In this document: piece after piece, positions 50,380 through 60,166 of the stretch
Numbering within the stretch: position 1 is the stretch's first letter
Layout: each line of letters opens with the position of its first letter
Source of the DNA: Comamonas sp. B21-038
Lineage (GTDB): Bacteria; Pseudomonadota; Gammaproteobacteria; Burkholderiales; Burkholderiaceae_C
Reading direction: 5' to 3'
Length of the DNA stretch: 64,000 nucleotides
Assembly (NCBI RefSeq): GCF_022387135.1
Contig: NZ_CP092462.1
Span: forward strand, 372,001 to 436,000
Position numbers and translations under genes: made by a program
The notes under the pieces: generated by a model
Databases searched by the model: none
Seen by the model: only the letters and a program-made list of their open reading frames with translations
What the model was told of the DNA's origin: nothing

Positions 50380-51366
50380 ATGTCCCTGCGCCGCCGCCAT
50401 TTCTCCCAACAACTGCTGGCCGCTGCTGCGGCCGGGTGGCTGGCCAGCCCCAGCTGGGCGGCGGGCTACAACAAGGGCAAGCCGGTGCGGCTGTTGGTGG
50501 GCTTTCCACCGGGCGGCGGCACCGACGTGATCGCACGCCTGCTGGCCGAGAAGATGAAGGACAGCCTGGGCACCTCGGTGGTGGTGGAGAACAAGCCCGG
50601 CGCGGGCGGCCAGATTGCGGCCCAGATCCTCAAGGCCTCGCCTGCGGATGGCGCCACCTTCTTCGTCACCCACGACCACACCATCTCCATCCTGCCCCAG
50701 GTCGTCAAGAACCCGGGGTTTGACCCGCATGCGGACTTTGTGCCAGTGGCGGGATTTGCCAGCTTTGTCAATGCGATTGCGGTCTCCGACGGCCTGGGCG
50801 TACGCACGTTCGAGGCCTATCTGCAGTGGCTCAAAAAGCAGGGCGGCAAGAGTGCGGTGGGCATTCCAGCCCCGGCATCGACGCCGGAGTTCCTGGTGCG
50901 GGTGCTGAACCAGCGCTTCAAGACCGATCTGCTGTCCGTGCCCTACCGGGGCAGCGCGCCGATGCTGGCCGACATGATGGGCAACCAGATCCCCGCCGGC
51001 ATTGGCTCGGTGCAGGATTTCATCGAAAGCCACAGGGCCGGCAAGATCCGTGTGCTGGCGGTACTGGGCGGCAAGCGCCAGCAGGCCTTGCCCGATGTGC
51101 CCACCTTCAGCGAGCTGGGCTTGCCGGGCCTCGAAGACATGCCTTATTACGGCATGTACGCTGCCGCCGGCACGCCCCCCGATATGGTGCAGGCTGTATC
51201 GCAGGCGGTTGCCAAGGCCGTGGCCGCCCCCGATGTGCAGGAGCAGCTGGTCGGCATGGGGTTGAGCGTGGGCTATATGACGCCCGAGCAGCTGCTGGCA
51301 CGCGAGCGCGCCTATTCGGCCGTCTGGGCCCGCATCATCCGCGACAGCGGCTTTCAGCCGCAGTGA
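50380..51366 (+). CDS. Bug-family (TctC-type) tripartite tricarboxylate transporter binding protein
   Basis: A 328-residue periplasmic binding protein. The N-terminus has RRRHFSQQLL, Tat-like, and a cleavage site near ASPSWA. The mature start KPVRLLVGFPPGGGTDVIAR and VVVENKPGAGGQIAAQ are Bug-family hallmarks, as is SVPYRGSAPMLADMMGNQI. It would bind a carboxylate or similar ligand. No TctA or TctB membrane genes are near, as is common for the many orphan Bug genes in this family of bacteria. It lies 42 bp after argH. Confidence 0.93.
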   Translation: MSLRRRHFSQQLLAAAAAGWLASPSWAAGYNKGKPVRLLVGFPPGGGTDVIARLLAEKMKDSLGTSVVVENKPGAGGQIAAQILKASPADGATFFVTHDHTISILPQVVKNPGFDPHADFVPVAGFASFVNAIAVSDGLGVRTFEAYLQWLKKQGGKSAVGIPAPASTPEFLVRVLNQRFKTDLLSVPYRGSAPMLADMMGNQIPAGIGSVQDFIESHRAGKIRVLAVLGGKRQQALPDVPTFSELGLPGLEDMPYYGMYAAAGTPPDMVQAVSQAVAKAVAAPDVQEQLVGMGLSVGYMTPEQLLARERAYSAVWARIIRDSGFQPQ

Positions 51367-51541
51367 CCTTCGCTGGCGTTGCTGGACAGCAAGGCATCCA
51401 TCGGCAGAGCCCCGGCAAGCCATTAGCCTAATAAATAGCATCTTCTTGTTGCCAAATGAAACACCTGGCTGCCCTGGGCGGCCAGCCAACACTGGCGCAG
51501 GCTAATTTTGGTACGCTCTCACCATCCTAGGGGAGAGCTCC

Positions 51542-54500
51542 GTGAATACAACATTACAACGCTGGCTGGCGGGCGCCGGCTGGGCTGCGCTGGGCCTGTC
51601 GGCCCATGCCACAAGCATCACATCGGTGTCACCGCAGGGCGAGGTGGCCCGGGTCCGGCAAATCGTGGTCAAGTTCGATGCGGCCGTGGTGCCGATGGGC
51701 GATCTGCGCGCGGCCGCGCCGGTCAAGCTGGACTGCGACAACAAGCAGGCCCAGAACCAGGGCACCGGCCGCTGGACGGGGCCCCGCGAATGGGTGTTCG
51801 ACCTGGCCGATGACCTGCCGCCCGGGGTGCGCTGCACCGTCGAGAAAGTCGCCAACCTCAAGGATGCCGCTGGCGAGCCCGTCAAAGGCGCGGCCAGGTA
51901 CAGCTTTGGCACCGGTGGCCCGTCGGTGACGCGCATTGTTCCCGGCAGCTACCAGGCGCTGGACAGCCGCCAGTTCTTCGGCCTGCAGTTCAATGCCGAT
52001 GTCGTGACCTCGACCGTAGAGGCCAGCACCTGGTGCACCGTCAAGGGCATTGGTGAGCGCATTCCGGTGCGCCTGTTGAGCGCCTCGGAGTCCGACGACT
52101 TCATGCAAAGCCAGTTTGGCCGCGATAGCTTGCAGCAGCGGCCACGCCGCCATGTGGCCCTGCAGTGCCAGCGCGCGCTGCCCGAGGGTGCGCAGATGAG
52201 CCTGGTGGTGGGCGCAGGGGTGAGCACGGACAACGGGGTCAAGCAGACCCGGGAGCGCCGCTTTGACTACCAGGTGCGCCAGCCGTTCACTGCCGAGTTC
52301 AGCTGCGAGCGCGCCAATGCGCAGGCGGGCTGCCTGCCGATCCGCCCGCTGAATGTGTTCTTCAGCGCCGGGGTGGACCGCAAGCTGGCCGAAGGCGTGT
52401 TCCTGGAGACGTCCAAGGGCCGGGTCCAGCCCAGCTTTCCCGATGACGGGGATGCCGGCGAAGTCAACCGCCTGCAGTTTGCGCCGCCGTTTGCCGAGAA
52501 GGAGACGATGCGCATCGTGCTGCCCCAGGGCTTCAAGGACGAGTCCGACCGGCCGCTGGCCAATGCCAACCTGTTCCCGCTGAAAGTGCAAAGCGGCCTG
52601 ATGCCGCCGCTGGCCAAGTTTGCCGCCTCGCCCTTCGGCGTGGTCGAGCGCTTTGCCGAAGGCGACAAGGGACCGGCCATGTTCCCGGTGACCTTGCGCA
52701 ATGTGGAGCAGGACCTGCAGATCAAGGGCCTGTCGATCGAGGACAAGGGCACCGTCGCAACCCTGCAGCTGCAAAGCGATGCCGACATCATCCGCTGGTA
52801 CCGCAAGCTGCAGCGCTATGACAACTGGCAGGTCAGCCGCAAGCAGGCGGCGCAGGACAGCAAGATCCCGCTGCCCAATGTGCTGCCCGATGGCGACAAG
52901 AACAATGTCGAAACCCGCATGCTGTCGCTGCTCGAAGGCCAGGCCGCCGGCAAGAAGCTGGCCCTGCCCAAGACGGACAGCAAGGACCCGCGCCCGTTCG
53001 AGGTGGTGGGTATTCCGCTGGAGACCGGTTTCCATGTGGTCGAGATTGCCTCGCCGATGCTGGGCGATGCGCTGCTCAACACCGACTACGACAGCGCCCG
53101 CCGCGTGATGTATGTGCGCAGCTCGGCGCTGGTGACCAACCTGGGCGTGCACTTCAAGCTCGGCCGTGAGAACGCGATGGCCTGGGTGACCAGCCTCGAC
53201 AAGGGCAAGCCGGTGGCCAATGCCCAGGTGCGCATCTCCACCTGCGACGGCAAGACCCTGGTGCAGGGCACCACCGACAAGGACGGCGTGGCCCGCTTCG
53301 ACAAGCTCGACACCCAGGCGCAGGTGCGCTGCGAGGGTGGCGCTGACAGCGACACCAGCTCGGCCTACTTTGTGAGCGCGCGCGCGACGGTCGATGGCAA
53401 GCAGGACATGGCCTTTGTCTGGAGCGACTGGCAGCGTGGCATCGAGAGCTGGCGCTTCAACCTGGAGACCGACAGCAGCCCGGTGCAGGATGTGGTCGCC
53501 CATACCGTGCTCGATCGCAGCCTGTTGCGCGCCGGCGAAACGGTGTCGATGAAGCACCTGATCCGCAGCCAGACCATGGGCGGCCTGGGCCTGCCCGGCA
53601 AGGAGCAGTTGCCCGACCAGGTGGTCATCACCCATGTGGGCAGCAATGACGAGTTCGAGCTGCCGCTGAGCTGGCAGCGCCCGGGCCAGGGCCTGTCGGC
53701 CGTGTCGGAGTTCAAGATTCCCAAGTCTGCCAAGCTGGGCACCTACCGCATCACGCTCAAGGGCGGCAAGGGCAAGTGGGGACCGACCGAGATGCAGACC
53801 GGCTCGTTCCGGGTGGAAGAGTACCGCCTGCCAGTGTTCAAGGGCAGTGTGACGCCGGACCAGCCAGCGCCTATCGTGCAACCGGGCAAGCTCGGTGCCC
53901 AGGTGCAGCTGTCCTACCTCTCGGGCGGCGCAGCGGCCAAGGAGGCCGTCAAGGTGTCGGCCGCGATCCAGTCGCATGCGGTGAGCTTTGAGGACTACGA
54001 CACGTTCTCGTTCGGCCGGCCCTATCTGAGCCGCAAGCTGCCCGGCGCGGGTAACGACGGAGAAGACTACAGCAATGACCGCCGCGTGATTGCCGACAAG
54101 CTGGCGCTGACCCTGGATGCCAATGGCGTGGGCAAGGCCGAAATCGCGCAGGTGCCCAGCTCCGTGGCGCCGCAGGATCTGCTGCTGGAGGCGAGCTTCT
54201 CCGACCCCAATGGCGAGGTGCAGACCATCAGCAACCACAGCGTGATCTGGCCTGCGTCGGTGGTCGCCGGCATCAAGGCCGAGAACTGGGCCTCCACCGA
54301 CAAGAAGCTGAGCTTCCAGGCGCTGTCGCTGACGCCGTCGGGCAAACCCGTCTCCGGCGTCAAGCTGCAGGTGCGGGCAGTGGCGCGTATTGTCACCTCC
54401 ACGCGCAAGCGCATGGTGGGCGGCTTCTACAGCTACGAGAACCATGAGAGCTACAAGGACCTGGGCGTGGTCTGCAGCGGCAAGAGCGATGCCAAGGGCC

Positions 54501-57500
54501 TGCTCGATTGCAGCACCCAACTGAGCGAAGGCGGCGAGACCGAGCTGATCGCCGAGGCCACCGATGACAAGAACCGCAGCTCCAAGGCCGCGACCTCGGT
54601 CTGGGTGACCAAGCAGGGCGAGCTGTGGTTTGGCGGAGAAGACACCGACCGCATGGACCTGCTGCCGGAAAAGAAATCCTACAAGGTGGGCGACACCGCG
54701 CGCTTCCAGGTGCGCATGCCCTTCCGCGAGGCAACGGCGCTGGTGACGGTGGAGCGCGAAGGCGTGCTGTCCAGCCAGGTGATCACCCTGCACGGCGATG
54801 ACCCCACGGTCAACCTGAAGGTGCAAGAGGGCTGGGGCCCGAATGTCTACGTCAGCGTGATGGCGCTGCGTGGCCGCCTGCGCGAAGTGCCCTGGTACAG
54901 CTTCTTCACCTGGGGCTTCAAGTCGCCGCGTGAATGGTGGACTTCGTTCTGGTACGAGGGCAAGGAATATGTGGCGCCCACCGCGCTGGTGGACCTGTCC
55001 AAGCCCGCTTACCGCCTGGGCGCGGCCGAGATTCGCGTCGGCATTGCCGACCGCCAGCTGGCCGTGACCGTCAAGAGCGACAAGGAAAGCTACCGCATCC
55101 GCAACACCGCCAAGGTCACGATCGAAGCCAAGCTGCCCAATGGCAAGCCGGCTGCGGGCGCGGCTGTGTCGGTGGCGGCCGTGGACCAGGCCTTGCTGGA
55201 GCTAAAGAGCAATGACACCTGGGCGCTGCTCGAAGCCATGTACCAAAAGCGTTCCTGGGGTGTGGAGACCTCCACCGCCCAGATGGAAATCATCGGCCGG
55301 CGCCACTACGGCCGCAAGGCGGTGGCGGCAGGCGGGGGCGGTGGCAATGGCCAGACGCGCGAGCTGCTCGACACCCTGCTGCTGTGGCAGCCCAATGTGG
55401 TGCTGGATGCGAATGGCCGCGCCGAAGTGGATGTGCCGCTCAACGACGCCCTGACCAGCTTCAAGATCGTCGCCGTGGCCGAGAGCGGGCTGGAGCTGTT
55501 TGGCACCGGCACCACCCAGATCCGCACCACGCAGGAGCTGCAGATCATCAGCGGCCTGCCGCCGCTGGTGCGCGACGGCGACCGCTATGACGCCCAGGTC
55601 ACCCTGCGCAACACCACCAGCAAGCCCATGCAGGTGCTGGTGACCCCCAAGGCCACGTTGCTGCAGCTGGAGCCGCAGACGGTGGAAGTGGCCGCCAACG
55701 AGGCCCGCACCGTGAGCTGGAGCGTGACGGCACCTGCCGACATGTCGCAAAGCCGCCAGGGCGAGTTGCTCTGGGAGATCAGCGCCAAGGACAAGCAGGG
55801 CGATGCCGCCGACGCGCTCAAGGTCAGCCAGCGGGTGGTGCCCGCCGTGGCGGTGGAGACCCTGCAGGCCACGTTGCTGCAGCTCGATGGCAGCCTGGAT
55901 ATGCCGGTGAGTGCGCCGGCCGATGCCTTGCCCGGCCGTGGCGGCCTGAAGCTGTCGCTGGTGCCGCGCCTGGCAGAAGGCCTGCCCGGGGTGCGTGACT
56001 GGTGGCGTGCCTACCCTTACGCCTGCCTCGAGCAGACCACGAGCAAATCCATCGGCATGCAGGATGCAGCGCTGTGGAAGAGCACGATGGAACGCCTGCC
56101 CACCTATCTGGATGGCGATGGCCTGGCCAACTACTTCCCGCCGCAACCGGGCAGCAGCAACACCGGCAGCGATGCGCTGACCGCCCACCTGCTGCAGGCC
56201 GCTTTCGAGATGAAGCGTATCGACCCAGCCTTCGCGATCCCCGCCGCGCCGCTGGGCCGCATGCAGGATGCGCTGGCCCGCTTCATCGATGGCCGCATCG
56301 AGCGCAAGTTCTGGAGCCCACGCTCCGACCTGGAAGTGCGCAAGCTCGCTGCCATCAACGCATTGGCGCTGTATGGCAAGGCGCAGCCGCGCATGCTGAC
56401 CAGCATCCAGATTGCGCCTAACGACTGGCCCACCCAGACGGTGGTGGACTGGCTGTCCATCCTGGGCCACATGAAGGATGTGCCTAACCGCAGCAAGCTG
56501 CTCGAAGAGGCCAACCAGATCCTGCGTGCGCGCCTGAGCTACCAGGGCACCAAGGTGCTGTTCGCCAACGAGAACAACGACTACTGGTGGTGGCTGATGC
56601 AAAACGGCGACACCACCCTGGCGCGTTTCCTGCTGGTGGTGATGGACGATCCGGCCTGGAAGGACGACATGCCGCGCCTGGCCAGCAGCTTCATCGGCCG
56701 CCAAAAGAGCGGTGCCTGGACGACGACCACGGCCAACCTCTGGGGCGCGCTGGCGCTGGAGCGCTTCTCGCGCACCTATGAATCCACGCCGGTGACCGGC
56801 ACGACCGAGGCCAGCATGGCCGGCAAGTCCGGCACCGTGGACTGGAGCCGCGTGACCAAGGCGCAGGACGCCATCGAGCTGCTGGCGCAGGGCGGCAAGC
56901 GCACGCCCGGCCCGACCGAGCAGGTGGCGCAGTGGCTGAACAACACCATTGACCTGCCTTGGGCCAGTGGCAACCAGAGCCTGAAGGTGCAGCAAAAGGG
57001 CACCGGCAAGCCCTGGTTGACGGTGCAGTCGCAGGCGGCCGTGCCGCTCAAGCAGCCGCTGTCGGCCGGCTACACCATCAGCAAGACGGTGGTGGCCGTG
57101 GAGCAGGCCAACAAGAACCTGCCCGCTGGCCAGTACACCCGGGGCGATGTGCTGCGTGTGACCCTGGAGGTGAATGCCAGCGCCAACATGACCTGGGTGG
57201 CGATCACCGATCCGATCCCGGGCGGCGCCACCATCCTGGGCAGCGGCCTGGGCCGGGACTCGGCGCTGTCCACCGCCGGCGAGAAATCGACCGGCTGGGG
57301 CTGGAAGGCGTTCGAGGAGCGCTCTTTCGAGAGCTACCGCGCCTACTACGGCTACCTGCCGCAGGGCAAGCTCAGCCTGCAGTACAGCTACCGCGTCAAC
57401 AACACCGGTGAGTTTGCGCTGCCATCGACCCGCGTCGAGGCGCTGTATGCGCCCGAGATGTTCGGCATGGCACCCAATCCGAAGGTGACGGTTGTGCCCG

Positions 57501-57511
57501 TGGCGCCATGA
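51542..57511 (+). CDS. Bacterial alpha-2-macroglobulin
   Basis: A 1989-residue secreted protein with a signal peptide ending near LSAHA. It contains a series of macroglobulin beta domains, an A2M core (LTSFKIVAVAESGLELFGTG, 20 residues) and a thioester motif Cys1495-Leu-Glu-Gln1498 in YACLEQTTS. It ends in a complement-type receptor-like domain (DPIPGGATILGSGL). The intact thioester should trap attacking proteases covalently. There is no lipobox Cys, unlike the E. coli lipoprotein form. The start is GTG at 51542 after GGGGAGAG. It overlaps pbpC by 4 bp, the usual A2M-PBP1C pairing, so the two probably defend and repair the cell wall together. Confidence 0.95.
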   Translation: MNTTLQRWLAGAGWAALGLSAHATSITSVSPQGEVARVRQIVVKFDAAVVPMGDLRAAAPVKLDCDNKQAQNQGTGRWTGPREWVFDLADDLPPGVRCTVEKVANLKDAAGEPVKGAARYSFGTGGPSVTRIVPGSYQALDSRQFFGLQFNADVVTSTVEASTWCTVKGIGERIPVRLLSASESDDFMQSQFGRDSLQQRPRRHVALQCQRALPEGAQMSLVVGAGVSTDNGVKQTRERRFDYQVRQPFTAEFSCERANAQAGCLPIRPLNVFFSAGVDRKLAEGVFLETSKGRVQPSFPDDGDAGEVNRLQFAPPFAEKETMRIVLPQGFKDESDRPLANANLFPLKVQSGLMPPLAKFAASPFGVVERFAEGDKGPAMFPVTLRNVEQDLQIKGLSIEDKGTVATLQLQSDADIIRWYRKLQRYDNWQVSRKQAAQDSKIPLPNVLPDGDKNNVETRMLSLLEGQAAGKKLALPKTDSKDPRPFEVVGIPLETGFHVVEIASPMLGDALLNTDYDSARRVMYVRSSALVTNLGVHFKLGRENAMAWVTSLDKGKPVANAQVRISTCDGKTLVQGTTDKDGVARFDKLDTQAQVRCEGGADSDTSSAYFVSARATVDGKQDMAFVWSDWQRGIESWRFNLETDSSPVQDVVAHTVLDRSLLRAGETVSMKHLIRSQTMGGLGLPGKEQLPDQVVITHVGSNDEFELPLSWQRPGQGLSAVSEFKIPKSAKLGTYRITLKGGKGKWGPTEMQTGSFRVEEYRLPVFKGSVTPDQPAPIVQPGKLGAQVQLSYLSGGAAAKEAVKVSAAIQSHAVSFEDYDTFSFGRPYLSRKLPGAGNDGEDYSNDRRVIADKLALTLDANGVGKAEIAQVPSSVAPQDLLLEASFSDPNGEVQTISNHSVIWPASVVAGIKAENWASTDKKLSFQALSLTPSGKPVSGVKLQVRAVARIVTSTRKRMVGGFYSYENHESYKDLGVVCSGKSDAKGLLDCSTQLSEGGETELIAEATDDKNRSSKAATSVWVTKQGELWFGGEDTDRMDLLPEKKSYKVGDTARFQVRMPFREATALVTVEREGVLSSQVITLHGDDPTVNLKVQEGWGPNVYVSVMALRGRLREVPWYSFFTWGFKSPREWWTSFWYEGKEYVAPTALVDLSKPAYRLGAAEIRVGIADRQLAVTVKSDKESYRIRNTAKVTIEAKLPNGKPAAGAAVSVAAVDQALLELKSNDTWALLEAMYQKRSWGVETSTAQMEIIGRRHYGRKAVAAGGGGGNGQTRELLDTLLLWQPNVVLDANGRAEVDVPLNDALTSFKIVAVAESGLELFGTGTTQIRTTQELQIISGLPPLVRDGDRYDAQVTLRNTTSKPMQVLVTPKATLLQLEPQTVEVAANEARTVSWSVTAPADMSQSRQGELLWEISAKDKQGDAADALKVSQRVVPAVAVETLQATLLQLDGSLDMPVSAPADALPGRGGLKLSLVPRLAEGLPGVRDWWRAYPYACLEQTTSKSIGMQDAALWKSTMERLPTYLDGDGLANYFPPQPGSSNTGSDALTAHLLQAAFEMKRIDPAFAIPAAPLGRMQDALARFIDGRIERKFWSPRSDLEVRKLAAINALALYGKAQPRMLTSIQIAPNDWPTQTVVDWLSILGHMKDVPNRSKLLEEANQILRARLSYQGTKVLFANENNDYWWWLMQNGDTTLARFLLVVMDDPAWKDDMPRLASSFIGRQKSGAWTTTTANLWGALALERFSRTYESTPVTGTTEASMAGKSGTVDWSRVTKAQDAIELLAQGGKRTPGPTEQVAQWLNNTIDLPWASGNQSLKVQQKGTGKPWLTVQSQAAVPLKQPLSAGYTISKTVVAVEQANKNLPAGQYTRGDVLRVTLEVNASANMTWVAITDPIPGGATILGSGLGRDSALSTAGEKSTGWGWKAFEERSFESYRAYYGYLPQGKLSLQYSYRVNNTGEFALPSTRVEALYAPEMFGMAPNPKVTVVPVAP

Positions 57512-59775
57512 GGCTGCGCGCTATAGCCCGCTCGCGGCTGCTGGCCCTGGCCTGCCTGGTGCATGCACCACTGGCCCAGGCTGTGCCCAGCTTTGGCGAG
57601 GTGCGCCAGGACTTCAGCTCATCGGAGACGCGGGTGCTGTCACGCGAAGGGGAGCTGCTGCAGCGGGTGCGCACCGACAGCACGGTGCGCCGGGGCGACT
57701 GGGTGGCGCTGGGCGATGTATCGGCCGCGCTGCGCACCGCTATGCTGCTGAGCGAGGACAAGCGCTTTTACGAGCACAGTGGCGTGGACTGGGCGGCGGT
57801 GACCGCTGCGGCCTGGGGCAATCTTTGGAACCAGCGCACGCGCGGGGCCAGCACCATCAGCATGCAGCTGGCGGGCTTGCTCGACGGCGACTGGCGGCGC
57901 AGCAATGGTGGCCGCTCGGTGGTGCAAAAGGTCGGCCAGACGGTGGCCGCCCAGGTGCTGGACCGGCGCTGGCAGAAGACCCAGATCCTGGAGGCCTACC
58001 TGAACCTGGTGCCTTTCCGGGGCGAGCTGGTGGGCATTGATGCGCTGTCACGCACCCTGTTCGACAAGGCCCCCCATGGGCTGGATGACCGTGAGGCGGC
58101 GGTGGCCGCCGCGCTGGTGCGCGCGCCCAATGCGCGGCCCAGCCAGGTGGGCCAGCGCGCCTGCGGCGTGCTCAGGGAGATGCGGCGTGATCCCAAGGTG
58201 GACTGCGAAGCGATCGTGTTCTTCACCGAGATCGCGCTGAAAAAGCGCGCCTTTGATGCCAGCGAAGGCATTGCGCCGCACTTCAGCCGCATTGCACTGC
58301 GCGAGGCACGGCATGGCGCGGATGGAAAAAACCAGCCGGCGGCCATGGCCAGCCTGCGCACTACCTTGAGTGCGCCGCTGCAGCGCTATGCGGTCGATAT
58401 TCTGGGCCAGCACCTGCAGGCGTTGCGCAGCAGCAATGTGCAAGATGGCGCCGTGCTGGTGCTGGACAACGCGAGCGGCGAGGTGCTGGCCTGGGTGGGC
58501 TCATCGGGCGCACTGAGCCAGGCCCATGCGGTGGATGCGGTGCTGGCGCCGCGCCAGCCAGGCTCCACCCTCAAGCCCTTTCTCTATGGCCAGGCGATTG
58601 CCGAGCGCAAGCTCACCGCTGCGTCCTTGATCGAGGATTCGCCGGCCCGCATTCCGACGGCCAGCGGCCTCTATATTCCGCAGAACTACGACCGCAGCTT
58701 CAAGGGCTGGGTGTCGGTGCGCACGGCGCTGGGCGCGTCGCTCAATGTGCCGGCGGTACGCACCCTGGTGATGGTGGGTGTCGACGACTTCTTTGACCAG
58801 CTGGTGCGCCTGGGCATGCCGATGCGCGAGAGCGGCAGCTATTTTGGCTACAGCCTGGCGCTGGGCAGCCCCGACATTCCGCTGGTGCAGCTGACCAATG
58901 CCTACCGCGCACTGGCCAATGGCGGGCGCTACAGCCCGGTGGCCTATGCGCGTGGCGGCAAGCCGCAGTTCCGCCAGGCGATGGATGCGGGCGCCGCCTA
59001 TGTGGTGGGCGATATGCTGGCCGATGGCAATGCCCGCGTGCGCACCTTTGGGCTGGACAGCGTGCTGGGCACCCGCAGCTGGGCGGCGGTGAAAACCGGC
59101 ACCAGCAAGGACATGCGCGACAACTGGGCAGTCGGCTGGTCCGACCGCTACACGGTCGGCGTCTGGGTGGGCAATGCCAGTGGCGAAGCCATGCACTCGG
59201 TCAGCGGCACCAGCGGTGCGGCGCCGGTCTGGGCCAGCATCATGGCCTTTTTGCACCAGGGCCAGCCCAGCCGCGCGCCCAAGCCGCCGCCCGGGCTGCA
59301 TGAGCAATGGGTGGATTTTGGCCCCGCACCGGCGGGCCAATCGGGCGCCGGCTTTGCGCTGGAGGCGCGGCGTGAGGAGTGGTTCCTGGCCGGCACCGGG
59401 CAGCCCCGCTTTGCGCTGGATGGCCAGGCGACCGGGGTCGACGAGATGGTGGGCGGCCGCAGCTTTGCCGGGCGGCCCACCGAGGCCCGTGGCGCCGATG
59501 CACCGGCTGCGGTGCGCATTCTGGCCCCCGCGAATGGCACGATTGTCGCGGTGGACCCGGACATTCCACCCGACCGCCAGCGCCTGCAGTTTGTCGCCGA
59601 TTCGGCCGCTGCACGCTGGCGCATCGATGGCAAGGACGTCGCGCGCGGCGCGCGCTGGGCCTGGCTGCCCTGGCCGGGGCGCCACCAGGTGGAGCTGGTC
59701 AATGCGCAGGGCGAGGTGCTGGACAGCATCCGCCTGGAAGTGCGCGGCGCCGGTGTCAAACAGGCCAAGCGCTGA
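57508..59775 (+). CDS. pbpC: Penicillin-binding protein 1C
   Basis: A 755-residue bifunctional peptidoglycan synthase. The transglycosylase domain has Glu83 in LSEDKRFYEHSGVDW and the motif TRGASTISMQL. The transpeptidase domain has Ser353 in GSTLKPF and KTGTS beginning at Lys529. The C-terminus carries the BiPBP_C domain (NGTIVAVDPDIPPDRQRLQF, 20 residues). A short hydrophobic N-terminus anchors it in the inner membrane. The ATG lies within the stop of the A2M gene (ATGA overlap), so they are translationally coupled. Confidence 0.96.
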   Translation: MRLRAIARSRLLALACLVHAPLAQAVPSFGEVRQDFSSSETRVLSREGELLQRVRTDSTVRRGDWVALGDVSAALRTAMLLSEDKRFYEHSGVDWAAVTAAAWGNLWNQRTRGASTISMQLAGLLDGDWRRSNGGRSVVQKVGQTVAAQVLDRRWQKTQILEAYLNLVPFRGELVGIDALSRTLFDKAPHGLDDREAAVAAALVRAPNARPSQVGQRACGVLREMRRDPKVDCEAIVFFTEIALKKRAFDASEGIAPHFSRIALREARHGADGKNQPAAMASLRTTLSAPLQRYAVDILGQHLQALRSSNVQDGAVLVLDNASGEVLAWVGSSGALSQAHAVDAVLAPRQPGSTLKPFLYGQAIAERKLTAASLIEDSPARIPTASGLYIPQNYDRSFKGWVSVRTALGASLNVPAVRTLVMVGVDDFFDQLVRLGMPMRESGSYFGYSLALGSPDIPLVQLTNAYRALANGGRYSPVAYARGGKPQFRQAMDAGAAYVVGDMLADGNARVRTFGLDSVLGTRSWAAVKTGTSKDMRDNWAVGWSDRYTVGVWVGNASGEAMHSVSGTSGAAPVWASIMAFLHQGQPSRAPKPPPGLHEQWVDFGPAPAGQSGAGFALEARREEWFLAGTGQPRFALDGQATGVDEMVGGRSFAGRPTEARGADAPAAVRILAPANGTIVAVDPDIPPDRQRLQFVADSAAARWRIDGKDVARGARWAWLPWPGRHQVELVNAQGEVLDSIRLEVRGAGVKQAKR

Positions 59776-59827
59776 GCAGGGGCTGCAGCCATCCGCGAGG
59801 GGGCTGCAGCAATACCGGCAGGGGCTT

Positions 59828-60148
59828 TTAGTCGACGACGACCGCGGTGCCGCTGGCTGACACCATCAGCATGCCGTTGTCCTTGCCCAGCACTTCATAG
59901 TCCAAGTCGATGCCGACGACGGCATTGGCGCCCAGCGCCTTGGCGCGCTCCTGCAACTCGGCCAGCGCAATGTCTCTGGCCTTTTGCAGCTCTTTCTCGT
60001 AGGTGCCCGAGCGGCCACCGACGATGTCGCGGATGCCGGCAAACCAGTCCTTGAAAAAGTTGGCGCCCAGGATGGCCTCGCCATTGACGATGCCGCAGTA
60101 GCGGCTGATGCGCTTGCCTTCAACGCTGGGGGTGGTCGTGACAATCAT
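59828..60148 (-). CDS. YbjQ/UPF0145-family protein
   Basis: A 106-residue protein with [20 protein letters not shown] at the N-terminus and a C-terminal [18 protein letters not shown], the YbjQ (heavy-metal-binding-like, UPF0145) pattern. Members form pentameric rings; function is unknown. It starts 18 bp after the transglycosylase gene and is likely its co-transcribed neighbour. It converges on pbpC. Confidence 0.92.
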   Translation of the reverse strand: MIVTTTPSVEGKRISRYCGIVNGEAILGANFFKDWFAGIRDIVGGRSGTYEKELQKARDIALAELQERAKALGANAVVGIDLDYEVLGKDNGMLMVSASGTAVVVD

Positions 60149-60166
60149 GGTGTGACTCCAGCGCTA

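Noticed and set aside
48739-51492. A 917-codon minus-strand frame opposite argH and the Bug gene
   Set aside because: Antisense to two firm genes and without recognisable features.
51629-54826. A 1065-codon minus-strand frame opposite the alpha-2-macroglobulin gene
   Set aside because: Antisense artefact of codon bias; the plus-strand protein is unambiguous.
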